A stretch of 45,013 nt of DNA from Lachnospiraceae bacterium Zagget2 (GCA_001941045.1 MSHD01000013.1:47409-92421); one strand, 5' to 3'; positions 1 to 8,132 are shown, numbered from the stretch's first letter. Numbers and translations: made by a program. Notes: generated from the letters alone by a model not told the origin.

Positions 1-551
1 TCGTCGGCATCAATGTAAAGTGTCTTCACCTGCCGTTTTTCTGCTGGTACAGGAGACGCAGGAAACTCCAACATGTGTAGCTTTTCCATGACAGTCACCT
101 TACTAACGGCATCCCCAGCAATACTGGCATTTAGTCCACCTTTCCGGTAGCTGCTGTCAGCTGCTTCCTCCAGTATTCGGGCAACTGCATCCTCCGTCAG
201 CCGTTCTCCCGGTTCAAAGCCCATCAGCCGATCCAGGAGATAGCATCGTTCTCCCGTCACTGAATTATGGAAATACGTTTTATGGTAGACCACTTCGCCT
301 AACGAAGTCAGCTTCGACACCCTGTCACGTCGGATCACCTGCCACCCTGGACGCAGATCCTTCCGGTCACGCAGCAGCTGGTCATAAAACTCCCATTCCT
401 CTGCAATCATGGACAGGCCAAGTTTTACGACGTTCTCTGTCACGCCCGCCACCATCTCTGCTACCTTTGTGAGATCTGATGAATAATCAACAAAAACTTT
501 TTCTAAATTTTTTACCCCTTCTGCCTGGAACTGTTGTATACTGTTAATCAT
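1..551 (-). CDS. ISLre2-family transposase, 5' part (runs off left edge)
   Basis: The reading frame starts at ATG 551 (AAGGAAGG ribosome site just upstream) and is still open at base 1, giving about 183 residues. It begins MINSIQQFQAEGVKNLEKVF and contains a tyrosine/arginine-rich region and, at the window edge, LYIDADE. This start, and the YIDADE acidic motif after about 180 residues, are typical of ISLre2 (UPF0236) transposases, which cut and join the insertion sequence ends. Only the N-terminal part is visible, so it cannot be said whether the gene is intact. The assignment rests on recalled family features, not a search. Confidence 0.8.
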   Translation of the reverse strand, partial: MINSIQQFQAEGVKNLEKVFVDYSSDLTKVAEMVAGVTENVVKLGLSMIAEEWEFYDQLLRDRKDLRPGWQVIRRDRVSKLTSLGEVVYHKTYFHNSVTGERCYLLDRLMGFEPGERLTEDAVARILEEAADSSYRKGGLNASIAGDAVSKVTVMEKLHMLEFPASPVPAEKRQVKTLYIDAD

Positions 552-621
552 AGAAAGCACCTTCCTTATCTGCGGATTTTGTCTGTCAACTTAATCCTAA
601 CACAAAGTTGGTGCTTTCTAT
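550..621 (-). promoter_or_regulatory. Long-range hairpin covering the transposase start codon
   Basis: A 12-bp perfect inverted repeat, ATAGAAAGCACC (550-561) and GGTGCTTTCTAT (610-621), is separated by 48 bases. In the - strand transcript the inner arm includes the first two bases of the transposase ATG, and the ribosome site falls in the loop beside the stem. A TTGACA box lies between the arms (591-586), so a transcript begun inside the element would lack the outer arm while read-through transcripts would fold. Several insertion sequences limit transposase from outside promoters this way; for this element it is inference. Confidence 0.45.
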
Positions 622-718
622 TCTGTCTTTTTTCCTACAAAAACTTTACCCTAGCTAAGAGGTTTGTTTCGCCCCGGTCTTTTTCAGCACAATTGGCAGT
701 CCATTTTTTCACCGCTCC

Positions 719-1936
719 TTACTCTGTCAGTTCCACATATACGCCCGGATAGACATACCAGTTCGCATTCATAGCAATGGAGACGTTCATTCCGAAATAT
801 CCATATGTCTCATAAAAATATTCCAGTGTCTCATGTGGGATAATGGCCTCTCCCGATTTCATATCAAGTTCTGTGACGGGAAGCTCTCCATAATAAGGAT
901 CTCCTTCTTCCTCAAACCAGTAATTAGAGGAATAGAAGGTTTCTCCGTCTCCCATCTCACAGGTGATCACCAGATCCTCCCCCGAAGAAATGGACAGGTT
1001 GTCAGGTGCGCTCAATGAGGCCAGCGCCACATCATGGCTGCTGAGACAGGTAATCGAACAATATTCAGCCTTGTCCAGACTGATCGTGCTCCCGTCCTTC
1101 CGGATCAGGGTATAATAATATTCCCGCTCAGTCGTCTGCAGCGCCAATCCTTCTGCTTTCAGCGTGACGGCAGATCCATTCTCCGAAATCTCATACAGCT
1201 CGCTTGACAACATCTGTTCCGAGGACATAAAATCCATCGAATCCGTATGCTGTACCCCGACGATTGTATTCTCTCCCAGATTTGCGAGATACAGAACGAT
1301 GTCCTCCGGCGTGTCCTGATAAAAGAAATTTGTGTTGTAATTATTTCCCTGCTCAATAAGCAACGGCGTGTCCGGCGTGAAATCCGTCGTATCATAGATT
1401 TCTGTGTAATAGGAATTATATTGAGCGCCCTGATCCATTTTCAGAAACAAATAGTAACTGCCTGCTTCTACATTTTGATAAGCGGATTCCCGCAGGAGCA
1501 GCACTTCGCCATTCTTAACAACAGAAACCTCGTCCGCTGAAAATTTTCCAACAATTCCATTCGCATCGCAGAACATCCCGCCCTCGATCTCACACTCTCC
1601 ATCATCCCATGGATAATAGCAGTCGCCGCTCGTATCCTTAAAAACAGCGAACGCCGTCGTATCTTCCTCACCGCCATGCAAGCCGATAAAGATGTCCTCG
1701 CCATACTCCGCGACTTCCGGCAGGGAACAGAACATCTCATAAGGGCATGGATAATCTACGGTAAGCTCCGCTTCCGGCGCAATCTCGCCCTCGTCCGCCG
1801 TCTCGATCACTTCGTTTTCCTGAATCAGTCCCTCCGGCAGCAGCTCCGGCTTCAGCCAGAGTACTGCCATAAAAGCGACAACTGCCAAAGCTCCCAGAAG
1901 CAGCAGGATTTCGATCAGTCTGCCAATCCATTTCAT
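719..1936 (-). CDS. Exported or membrane-anchored protein of unknown function
   Basis: 405 residues from ATG 1936, chosen because AGGA lies 8 bases upstream; a TTG five codons earlier has no ribosome site. Residues about 5-28 form one hydrophobic segment after a short basic start (MKWIGRLIEILLLLGALAV), so the protein is a signal-anchor or secreted protein. The rest is acidic, tyrosine-rich and beta-like, with a repeated style of short strands ending in Tyr/Phe/Asp, as in cell-surface proteins. No lipobox and no catalytic motif is seen. The next gene downstream in transcription is the transposase; the next upstream is the lipoprotein at 2039, with about 100 bases between. I do not recognise the family. 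Confidence 0.7.
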   Translation of the reverse strand: MKWIGRLIEILLLLGALAVVAFMAVLWLKPELLPEGLIQENEVIETADEGEIAPEAELTVDYPCPYEMFCSLPEVAEYGEDIFIGLHGGEEDTTAFAVFKDTSGDCYYPWDDGECEIEGGMFCDANGIVGKFSADEVSVVKNGEVLLLRESAYQNVEAGSYYLFLKMDQGAQYNSYYTEIYDTTDFTPDTPLLIEQGNNYNTNFFYQDTPEDIVLYLANLGENTIVGVQHTDSMDFMSSEQMLSSELYEISENGSAVTLKAEGLALQTTEREYYYTLIRKDGSTISLDKAEYCSITCLSSHDVALASLSAPDNLSISSGEDLVITCEMGDGETFYSSNYWFEEEGDPYYGELPVTELDMKSGEAIIPHETLEYFYETYGYFGMNVSIAMNANWYVYPGVYVELTE

Positions 1937-2038
1937 ATTCCGATTCCTCAACTTTATCTTTCATTTCGGGACAATATGAAGAATCCACAGTTTCATCACT
2001 TCTGTCCCTGAGAACTTTTCACTTTGTCAGAATCTGAT

Positions 2039-2638
2039 TTATTCGACCACGGCCAGGCTCGCCCACAGGGCGGCCTCCTCCGCGCTCAGCTCTTCCTCCG
2101 GATAGTAGATGTAGAGGCAGCCATAAGCCTCCTCACTCTCCAGCAGCGTATAGTAGACCTGCCGTCCATCCTCCTCGTACACATACTGCGCGGAGAGATT
2201 CCCGTAACTGTCCTCCTCAAAATCCGTGCCATCGGGAAGTGGTTGCCTGATACCGGCTCTCGATGAAAGATCCGCAAGATCTGTCGGCATCTCCACTCCG
2301 GCGGCGCTGTAAACACTCTCATCCATGCGTAAGAGGACGATGTAGATATCCCCCTTATAGTACGCGGTTATCGTCATATTCTCCATGCCCGGCTCGGCTT
2401 CCTCGTCAACCTCAAAGCCCTCAGGCAGATAGAGCGTTCCGACTCCCGCGGCTGCGTACTCCGTCAAATCGTCTGTGCCCTCCTGTGCAGCTTCCGTCCC
2501 CGCTTCCTCCACATCTGCATTGTCCTCGTTTTCTTCCGTTACTTCCACTTCTTCACCGGAAGCGCTCTCCGAGCAGCCTGTCAGTACAACCGCTGTCAGG
2601 CACAGGGCCAGCAATACAGTCATTACTTTCTTTTTCAT
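2039..2638 (-). CDS. Small acidic lipoprotein
   Basis: 199 residues from ATG 2638 with an AAGGAG site 10 bases upstream; the frame is open for 65 codons further but has no ribosome site there. The N-terminus MKKKVMTVLLALCLTAVVL followed by TGC is a lipoprotein signal with the lipobox Cys at residue 22, so the mature protein should be lipid-anchored outside the membrane. A Glu/Asp-rich linker (about residues 24-55) leads to a folded domain of about 140 residues rich in Tyr and Glu. No enzyme motif is seen. It probably forms a pair with the exported protein at 719. Function unknown. Confidence 0.75.
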   Translation of the reverse strand: MKKKVMTVLLALCLTAVVLTGCSESASGEEVEVTEENEDNADVEEAGTEAAQEGTDDLTEYAAAGVGTLYLPEGFEVDEEAEPGMENMTITAYYKGDIYIVLLRMDESVYSAAGVEMPTDLADLSSRAGIRQPLPDGTDFEEDSYGNLSAQYVYEEDGRQVYYTLLESEEAYGCLYIYYPEEELSAEEAALWASLAVVE

Positions 2639-2677
2639 GTTGTCTTTCTCCTTTTCGTGTAGTGTGATTTGAGTTAA

Positions 2678-2841
2678 TCCAAAATGTGTACGTTCCTGTA
2701 AGCACCTGCTTTTATTGAATCCTTGTCTATGATACCATATCAAACACCTATTTTCCACAATAAAATCCACAAATTTTGCCAATGAACACACCTCGTTTTC
2801 AGGCTGAAAAAGGGCTGTCCAAAACGTACACATTCCTGTAA
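2678..2841. repeat. Two 24-bp repeats whose central 10 bp are inverted
   Basis: Copies lie at 2678-2701 and 2818-2841. Both read TCCAAA, then a 10-bp core, then TCCTGTAA. The core is ATGTGTACGT in the first and ACGTACACAT in the second, which is its exact reverse complement. The outer parts are direct repeats while the core is flipped. The second copy ends 10 bases before the stop codon of the serine recombinase, so these may be recombination or binding sites for it; this link is only positional. Confidence 0.5.
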
Positions 2842-2851
2842 ATTTGCCCGC

Positions 2852-3460
2852 TTACAATAACTTGGCTTTTTCGTAAACATCCGCCCGATACCGAAAGGTT
2901 GACATTGGCATCCCGCATTCCCGCGCTGCCACTAAACCTGTGATTTTTCCCGCTTTCCATCGCTGATAGACTGAATGAAAGTTCGCCGGAAGGGGAGCGG
3001 GCGGCCTGCCGAACCGCACGCCGCGCGCTTTTGCCGCTGCGATCCCCTCCGCTTGGCGCTGCCGGATGTTCGTTCTCTCATTCTCCGCCACAAAGGAAAG
3101 CACCTGGAGCACGATGTCAGACAGGAAAGTTCCCATCAGATCTTTGCCGCGGCGCGTATCCAGAAGCGGCATATCAAGGACTACAATGTCCACCCTTTTT
3201 TCCTTCGTCAGTATCCGCCACTGTTCCAATATTTCCTCGTAGTTGCGTCCCAGTCGATCAATGCTTTTGATGTAAACCAGATCATCCGGTTTTAATCTCC
3301 GAAGCAGTCGTTTATACATGGGACGATCAAAGTCCTTGCCGGATTGCTTGTCCATATAAATATTTTTTTCAGGGATATTCAATTCCTGAAGCGCGATCAT
3401 CTGTCTGTCCTCATTCTGATCACGCGTCGAGACTCTCACATATCCATATACATTTGCCAT
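2852..3460 (-). CDS. Serine recombinase (resolvase/invertase type)
   Basis: 202 residues from ATG 3460 (AAAGGGG 6 bases upstream). The N-terminus NVYGYVRVSTRDQNEDRQ carries the catalytic Ser in the YxRVST motif; SIDRLGRNY is the conserved DRLxR motif of the catalytic domain, and ENERTNIRQRQAEGIAAAKARG matches the long E-helix that leads to the DNA-binding part. A short C-terminal helix-turn-helix (about residues 165-200, GLVAARECGMPMSTFRYRA) follows. The size is that of Tn3-type resolvases and DNA invertases, not large serine integrases. It cuts DNA with a 5'-phosphoserine link and resolves or inverts segments. Two repeat sites with flipped cores lie directly downstream. Confidence 0.9.
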   Translation of the reverse strand: MANVYGYVRVSTRDQNEDRQMIALQELNIPEKNIYMDKQSGKDFDRPMYKRLLRRLKPDDLVYIKSIDRLGRNYEEILEQWRILTKEKRVDIVVLDMPLLDTRRGKDLMGTFLSDIVLQVLSFVAENERTNIRQRQAEGIAAAKARGVRFGRPPAPLPANFHSVYQRWKAGKITGLVAARECGMPMSTFRYRADVYEKAKLL

Positions 3461-3612
3461 ACGCGTCCCCTTTCTCCAACAAAAAGTGCCGATGATCTGT
3501 CGCTCGGTCAACATTGTTTTCCTGTGCAATTCTGCCGCGTGTCCGTCTGAAATTTGGTAAGTCCTCATTTTGATGACTTACCACTTCCTTGAATAGCAGA
3601 CAGAAACCACGA

Positions 3613-3909
3613 TCAGCTCTGATGCATGTTACCCTTCATACCGTACTCCTTCGCCCACTCGCTCTGCTTCCTCCGGCGCTCATCGGAGTACGGGCGGGTC
3701 ACATGGATGCTGATCCGCTTCTTGTCCACTATGAAGAAGTAGCCGCAATTTTCTTCCACCTTATCTAACTGGCACAGCTCCGGAAACTCCTCGCTGAGCG
3801 CCGTCAGCTTCCGGATCAGCTTTGGGTCGTTGGTGCGTATCTGCATGGGATCGTTGGTCTGGTTATACCAAATGTCGGTGTCTCTCTCTCTTTTTGCAAG
3901 CCTGTACAT
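3613..3909 (-). CDS. Small mobile-element protein, homologue of the 4448 gene
   Basis: 98 residues from ATG 3909 with GGAGG 5 bases upstream (the frame opens four codons earlier at an unlikely start). The protein is basic with the pattern YRLAKRERDTDIWYNQ at the N-terminus and VDKKRISIHVTRPYSDERRR near the C-terminus. The 101-residue product at 4448 has the same layout (KLSKYEKETIINFNE and IDKSRLSIRFVPPYSEERK), so the two are clearly related. Proteins of this type are common in Clostridia conjugative elements and prophages; their job is not known to me. The gap to the 4448 gene is filled by a hairpin array. Confidence 0.75.
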   Translation of the reverse strand: MYRLAKRERDTDIWYNQTNDPMQIRTNDPKLIRKLTALSEEFPELCQLDKVEENCGYFFIVDKKRISIHVTRPYSDERRRKQSEWAKEYGMKGNMHQS

Positions 3910-4123
3910 AGGAACCTCCAAAATTTTGATTTTTTCTCTGAGGGGGCTTTTTCGAGCATTATTCTCCGATTGGCGAAATGGCGTTTTTTCCGGATTTGAA
4001 GCTGTCGTAAGTCCCGATGGGTAGTTATCCGTATAGAAATGCTGAGAATCGCAATTTTTCCGATTTTACCGAGTGACGACTGATTTTTACTGGATTTTCT
4101 TCCGTCCGATGCGCCGCCCATTT

Positions 4124-4429
4124 TGGTGGTGGTCAAAATGTCCACCACCACAGATCGGAAATCAAGTTACCATTTTGGGAACTTGATTTCACGCGTCAAT
4201 CGCCGCAAGTTCTGAAAAGCAGAACTTGCGGTCAATCCTTCTCTTCGAGAGACTGATCTGCGCGGCGGCACCGCAAATGGACAAAATGTCCATCGTAGTA
4301 AATTACTCATTTTGAGGAACTGAACTGAGCGCCGCACCGCAAGTTGTCAAAATGGCAACTTGCGGGTCAATGCCGCATTCTGAAAATCAGCTCGAAATCG
4401 CCGCAAGTCCTCAAAATGAGGACTTGCGG
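4124..4429. repeat. Array of hairpins, several with the same AAAAT loop
   Basis: At least six inverted repeats follow one another in the 538-base gap between two genes. They lie at 4124-4150 (TGGTGGTGG arms, TCAAAATGT loop), 4158-4190 (11-bp perfect stem, loop holding ATTTT), 4203-4231 (12-bp perfect stem beginning CCGCAAGT, loop AAAAG), 4277-4293 (ATGGAC stem, loop AAAAT), 4337-4365 (CCGCAAGTTG stem, extendable to 12 bp through a G-T pair, loop AAAAT) and 4401-4429 (CCGCAAGTCCTC, 12-bp stem, loop AAAAT). Three share the outer stem CCGCAAGT, with changes near the tip matched on both arms. GTCAAT follows three of them. The rest of the gap (3910-4120) shows nothing else clear. Confidence 0.8.
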
Positions 4430-4447
4430 TCAGCAGCTATAACAAGG

Positions 4448-4753
4448 TCAGGCGATTTTCTTCTCCAAAGCAGCAATCTGAAAGCCATGTTCCTTTGCAT
4501 ATTTCCGCGCGGCGGCCTTCCTTTCCTCGCTGTACGGCGGCACAAACCGGATTGACAGCCGCGATTTGTCAATCGTGTAAGTCACGCTCCCCTCGGCAGT
4601 GCTGCGCGTCAGATAGCAGAGAGAAGGGTAGCACCTGCTGAACTCCGCGAGTCTCCGTTTCAGGCCCGCGTTGAACGTGTAGATCGTGGCGTCCTTCTCA
4701 CCCTCATTAAAGTTGATAATCGTTTCTTTCTCATACTTAGACAGCTTTATCAT
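4448..4753 (-). CDS. Small mobile-element protein (paralogue of 3613 product)
   Basis: 101 residues from ATG 4753, preceded by GAGGAGG 6 bases upstream; longer in-frame starts lack such a site. It overlaps the stop of the 4737 gene by 17 bases, so the two are translated together. The motifs KLSKYEKETIINFNE and RFVPPYSEERKAAARKYAKEHG match the related 98-residue protein at 3613. In other Clostridia elements this short, basic, Tyr-rich protein family is often annotated only as hypothetical. The first hairpin of the array stands 18 bases past its stop. Function unknown. Confidence 0.75.
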   Translation of the reverse strand: MIKLSKYEKETIINFNEGEKDATIYTFNAGLKRRLAEFSRCYPSLCYLTRSTAEGSVTYTIDKSRLSIRFVPPYSEERKAAARKYAKEHGFQIAALEKKIA

Positions 4754-5039
4754 ACAAATCCTCCTCATCACACAGATAATCTTCATCGGCTTCAATCAGC
4801 CGCACAGACCGGACTGCTTTATCATAATCTCTGATCTCATTTCGCGTGATCTGGTAACAGCAGGGATACCATTGCGCGAATTTCTCCGTGTCGATCTTCT
4901 TAAGCAGCGCCAGCATCCGGCGTTTCCCCCTGGGATCAACCATAAAGCTGGTCAGGTATTTCAACCGTTCCACAGTGTTCTTGTGGCTGGGACAGCCATA
5001 GTAGTACAACACATACTTTTCAAAAATATTCAGCCTCAT
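4737..5039 (-). CDS. Small mobile-element protein, unknown
   Basis: 100 residues from ATG 5039 (GGAGG 5 bases upstream; the ATG four codons earlier carries the ribosome site inside it). The sequence MRLNIFEKYVLYYYGCPSHK and a middle KRRMLALLKKIDTEKFAQWYPCCYQITR recall the layout of the two neighbouring small proteins, but similarity is weak. The C-terminus is acidic. It is the first gene of a - strand group with the 4448 gene. It has no signal peptide or membrane segment. Not recognised. Confidence 0.65.
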   Translation of the reverse strand: MRLNIFEKYVLYYYGCPSHKNTVERLKYLTSFMVDPRGKRRMLALLKKIDTEKFAQWYPCCYQITRNEIRDYDKAVRSVRLIEADEDYLCDEEDLYDKAV

Positions 5040-5311
5040 AAATTCCTCCATTTCCGGAGCAGCATCGCGGCTCCTGTGGTGGGCAACTGCGCGCAGTCAC
5101 CCTTATTAAAAAGTTACATTACGCAAAGCTGCTACAATCTTCCTACCCGGGAATCTCACCCCGGCGTATTGCTCCCTTTGGTGCGCTCATGTCGTCGCGT
5201 CACTTCCCTAGAGAGCATATGCCACTCACAGCCCGCTGTTCAGTTGTCAAGGTCCATCATTTCAGTGAAGCCATCATACTGAAAAAAGCGAGCTTCTCCC
5301 GTATATCCGAA

Positions 5312-5485
5312 ACGTTGGAAAAGCCGCTGATGACAGAATATTTCCACGCTTATGGAAATCCGTTACAATCTCCTGAAAAGGCGGAATCCGCTCCGTTGAA
5401 AGTCCGCAATCATCTGGACGCCATTGTGAAGGGCATCCGCGCCGCGCGCCAGAAAAGCCACACAACTGCCAGCCCAAACCTTTCG
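5312..5485 (+). pseudogene. Decayed, internally deleted copy of the XRE regulator gene
   Basis: Bases about 5315-5381 repeat the promoter/operator of the XRE gene (5660-5732) nearly base for base, including ATTTCCA-N6-TGGAAAT at 5340-5359. Bases about 5412-5480 then match the inside of that gene around 6306-6374 (shared stretch GGACGCCATTGTGAAGG). Everything between, the whole HTH part, is missing. This is therefore a deletion remnant of a second XRE copy lying upstream of the intact one. The remainder of 5040-5767 has no gene I can support; a 38-codon - strand fragment near 5521-5640 reads like the start of some protein but stops early. Confidence 0.7.
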
Positions 5486-5693
5486 ATCAGTACCTCTTTA
5501 TTGTAAAAAGAAGTCTTTTATCACGGGAGTGACTGGTAGTCACACTCAGGTGGTACTCTTAGTACCCCCCCCCTGTTAAACCGCTCCTCCTGAAATCGCT
5601 TTGCCACATCTGACAATTCTGTAATCACTGTCAACATCTGTTCTCTTTTCGCAGTACAGTTGGAAATGTTGGAAAAGTCGCTGAAAACAGAAT

Positions 5694-5723
5694 ATTTCCA
5701 CACTTACGGAAATCTGTTATAAT
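5694..5723 (+). promoter_or_regulatory. Promoter with overlapping operator for the XRE gene
   Basis: A -35-like TTTCCA (5695-5700) and a perfect -10 TATAAT (5718-5723) are 17 bases apart. The -35 lies inside an inverted repeat, ATTTCC(5694-5699)-N8-GGAAAT(5708-5713), which is where a regulator would block the polymerase. The same arrangement is kept in the upstream remnant (with TACAAT as -10). Self-repression by the XRE protein is the likely reading; it is inference from position. Confidence 0.6.
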
Positions 5724-5767
5724 CTTCTGAAATGGTTGGAAAACGCGCCGCGAAAGGAGAGAAGCAA

Positions 5768-6634
5768 ATGGAAGTAAAGCTGACCATACAGGAACGGTTA
5801 AAGGATTTGCGGGTAGTCGATAAGCACCTTACCCTGGAACAATTATCAGAGCAGACCGGCCTCTCGCGTTCCGCGCTGGGCAATTATGAATCCAATGATT
5901 TTAAAGACATTAGCCCATTGGCCATCGCCACCCTTGCAGAGTTTTACGGCGTTTCCACCGACTATCTGCTGGGATTGACTGAAAATAAAAATCATCCAAA
6001 TACAGAGTTGCAGGCCCTACATCTGAATGACGATATGGTGAAACTATTGAGCAGCGGCAAAATCAATAACCGGCTGCTCTGTGAGATGGCGCTCCATCCT
6101 GGTTTTCTCCAGCTCATGACAGATATTGAAATCTGTGTTGACCGGATCGCGGATATGCACATCAACGATATGAACCAGCTTTTAGAGACAATGCGCCAGG
6201 CTGTCATCAGGAAATACGCCCCGGAAGATCATGATCTGAATGTTCGGACACTGGAGCTTGCCCAGGTCAGCGAAGATATTTTTTACAGCCATGTCATCCA
6301 TGATGACATGGACGCCATTGTGAAGGACATCCGCGCCGCGCACCAGAAAGACCGCACGACCGCCGATCCAGACCATGACACAGCCGCTACCGTAGAGGAA
6401 GTGCAGGAAATGTTGGAAAAAGCATTTAACTACGAAGGAAACCTTGACCAGAAGCGGGCGTATTATATCTGCCAGTCATTAAAGATTGATTATGAGCGGC
6501 TCTCCCAGGATGACCAGGAGGCGCTATCTCGCATTGCCAGGAAGTCGCCTGTGTTGACAACGGCTTTCAGCCAGCGCGGAAAAGCAGCTTTCTATCAACA
6601 GAAAAATTCCGGCAAAAGGAAACGGAAAAAGTAA
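5768..6634 (+). CDS. XRE-family transcriptional regulator
   Basis: 288 residues from ATG 5768 (AAAGGAGA 7 bases upstream; a start 12 codons earlier lacks a site). Residues about 5-70 form a Cro/CI-type helix-turn-helix: IQERLKDLRVVDKHLTLEQL, then LSRSALGNYES as the recognition helix and FYGVSTDYLLG as the typical closing helix. The remaining 210 residues are helical, charged, and end in a Lys/Arg tail. It should bind DNA as a dimer, probably the ATTTCC-N8-GGAAAT repeat in its own promoter. It stands between mobile-element genes and the phage region, so it may control either; there is no ATTTCC repeat visible inside the phage. Confidence 0.85.
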   Translation: MEVKLTIQERLKDLRVVDKHLTLEQLSEQTGLSRSALGNYESNDFKDISPLAIATLAEFYGVSTDYLLGLTENKNHPNTELQALHLNDDMVKLLSSGKINNRLLCEMALHPGFLQLMTDIEICVDRIADMHINDMNQLLETMRQAVIRKYAPEDHDLNVRTLELAQVSEDIFYSHVIHDDMDAIVKDIRAAHQKDRTTADPDHDTAATVEEVQEMLEKAFNYEGNLDQKRAYYICQSLKIDYERLSQDDQEALSRIARKSPVLTTAFSQRGKAAFYQQKNSGKRKRKK

Positions 6635-6938
6635 ACCTTTGCCGGACATGAAAAAGCGCCCAGCCTGTTACAGTTGGACGCTCTCATGGGTTTTCTGTGG
6701 AATTGTTATTGGCAGTGCTCGGTATTTTACAATAATTTCCGGAGCCGGAAAACCTTCTTCAAATGACGCAGATTCCGCGCTGCTGGGCATACCCATATAT
6801 TTTATACCTTTACGGATTGCACGCTTGAAAAGATTGGCTCCAGAGCCGCGATTTTCAGCCTTAAAATGCAGATTAACGCTTTCTAAGCGAGGATTTTTGC
6901 CCTCTGCCAGCGTCGGCATTTTCAAAAGATATTTCCGC
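6635..6938. other. 304-base gap with no supportable gene
   Basis: Open frames exist on both strands (for example 6668-6925 on the - strand), but none has a ribosome site or a recognisable product. It lies between the convergent XRE and tnpV genes. I see no strong terminator hairpin and no repeat of the phage palindrome here. Confidence 0.4.
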
Positions 6939-7316
6939 TCAGTTGTAGATCATCTCTGACCGGAGAGTTTCTTCGGCACGGCTCTGGATATTTCCCATGC
7001 GCTGCACCCAGCCCCACCAGTCCCGGCGCTTTAAATCTTCGGTCACTCCCTCGGCAACTTTCATCTGCTTGATGATAAGCTCCAACCGGGCCTGCGCCTG
7101 CTCATTCAAATCTGCCAGATATGTCCAGAGCTTGCCGGATATAACCAGATCACTGTATGCAGCCGGACGGTACTCCTTCAGATAATCGCGGTGCATCCGC
7201 CCCCATTTTCCAATCGGGCGGCGCTCCTCTGGCAGAAGTAAATCTGGTATGTAATAGTCCCCGACCAGGTGATAGTCAATGCCATTTTCTGTGATTTTTT
7301 CGGGTAATTCTTTCAT
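6939..7316 (-). CDS. tnpV: TnpV-type transposon protein
   Basis: 125 residues from ATG 7316. The pattern [35 protein letters not shown] followed by [21 protein letters not shown] and a C-terminal [19 protein letters not shown] is the one seen in TnpV proteins of Tn4451-type and related Clostridia mobilisable elements (quoted here in parts: [16 protein letters not shown] and [10 protein letters not shown]). Its biochemical role is not established in the family. It marks the 3-7 kb stretch as a mobile element rather than core genome. The ribosome site is GGAGGTCGAGC just before the ATG. Confidence 0.85.
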   Translation of the reverse strand: MKELPEKITENGIDYHLVGDYYIPDLLLPEERRPIGKWGRMHRDYLKEYRPAAYSDLVISGKLWTYLADLNEQAQARLELIIKQMKVAEGVTEDLKRRDWWGWVQRMGNIQSRAEETLRSEMIYN

Positions 7317-7515
7317 GCTCGACCTCCTGTATTCAATTTTTCAGAATCCAGTTGATCGTGTCCCTGTCCATGTGAAATTCAAGGCAACTGAACTCTTCAC
7401 ATAGGATTATGGAATATCGCTTCGCGACTTTTGATATGGAATGTTCGGCGTGCTCCTTGTGAGAACGTAACAAAGCAATACACCAATCAGAGAAAGGAAA
7501 GGAGCACATTGACAA

Positions 7516-7767
7516 ATGAATAAGGCACAGAAAAGGTTAGAGGAAATGCAGACACTCGTTGACATGTATGAGTATCTCATACGCCAGATTGCGGACTGCG
7601 AAGAAACCGAGGCGGACTATCGGGAGCGCGACCAGAAGGAGCAGGAGGAAAACCCGGATACCTATGGACAGCAGACCCGTCACTACTGGTTGGAGTCGGC
7701 GGAACGTGAGGCCGAGAAAGCGGAGGTGCGTAAGGAACTCGCCGAGAAGCTCTACAAAATGATGTAA
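7516..7767 (+). CDS. Small coiled-coil protein, unknown
   Basis: 83 residues from ATG 7516; AAAGGAG lies about 11 bases upstream. The sequence is almost entirely charged helix (MNKAQKRLEEMQTLVDMYEY, then EREAEKAEVRKELAEKLYKMM), predicting a coiled coil with a central proline/glycine-poor break around DTYGQQTRHYW. No signal or membrane segment. It is followed after 13 bases by the 7781 gene in the same direction. It may belong to the phage's left edge or to the flanking transposon; the sequence does not decide this. Not recognised. Confidence 0.65.
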   Translation: MNKAQKRLEEMQTLVDMYEYLIRQIADCEETEADYRERDQKEQEENPDTYGQQTRHYWLESAEREAEKAEVRKELAEKLYKMM

Positions 7768-7780
7768 GGAGGGGTGGCAG

Positions 7781-8083
7781 ATGTTAGTGACAAGCCCGAG
7801 GAGGAACATGTACATTCTGTGGGACGGAGATTTTCGTTACCTCCAGAGCTATGAGACAGTGATAGCCCGTATCTATTGCGGGAACGGATGCCGGGAAGAC
7901 CTTGTGGTCTCCCCGGACTGGGAGTATTCGAAGACGACACTTTCCCATCTCAAGCAGTTTATCGAGGCTTATCTTCCGGAGCTGTACGGGGAGGGGCTGA
8001 GCAAGCGGCAGATAGAGCGCCTGATTGAGCGAGATGAAATCCATCTAGCACGGGAAATTGAGAATCCCAGAGATTACCTGTAA
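7781..8083 (+). CDS. Hypothetical 100-residue cytosolic protein
   Basis: ATG 7781 with AAGGAGGGG 6 bases upstream, and 13 bases after the stop of the 7516 gene, so the two form an operon. The N-terminal half is aromatic (YILWDGDFRYLQSYETVIAR), the C-terminal half is helical and charged and ends LAREIENPRDYL. No membrane segment or metal motif is seen. The alpha-beta look would suit a small DNA- or protein-binding adaptor but nothing specific supports that. Not recognised. Confidence 0.65.
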   Translation: MLVTSPRRNMYILWDGDFRYLQSYETVIARIYCGNGCREDLVVSPDWEYSKTTLSHLKQFIEAYLPELYGEGLSKRQIERLIERDEIHLAREIENPRDYL

Positions 8084-8132
8084 ACCAAATCGCCCTTGCG
8101 GTAGGTGGTCAGACCGCAGAAAGGACTACACA

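Noticed and set aside
4124-4429. Possible CRISPR array
   Set aside because: The units are hairpins with different stems and no constant repeat/unique spacer rhythm, and no cas gene is present.
5521-5703. 60-codon - strand frame
   Set aside because: A start near 5634 gives MLTVITELSDVAKRFQEERF-like sequence that may be a real gene's 5' end, but it stops after 38 codons without a ribosome site, so it was kept only as a comment.
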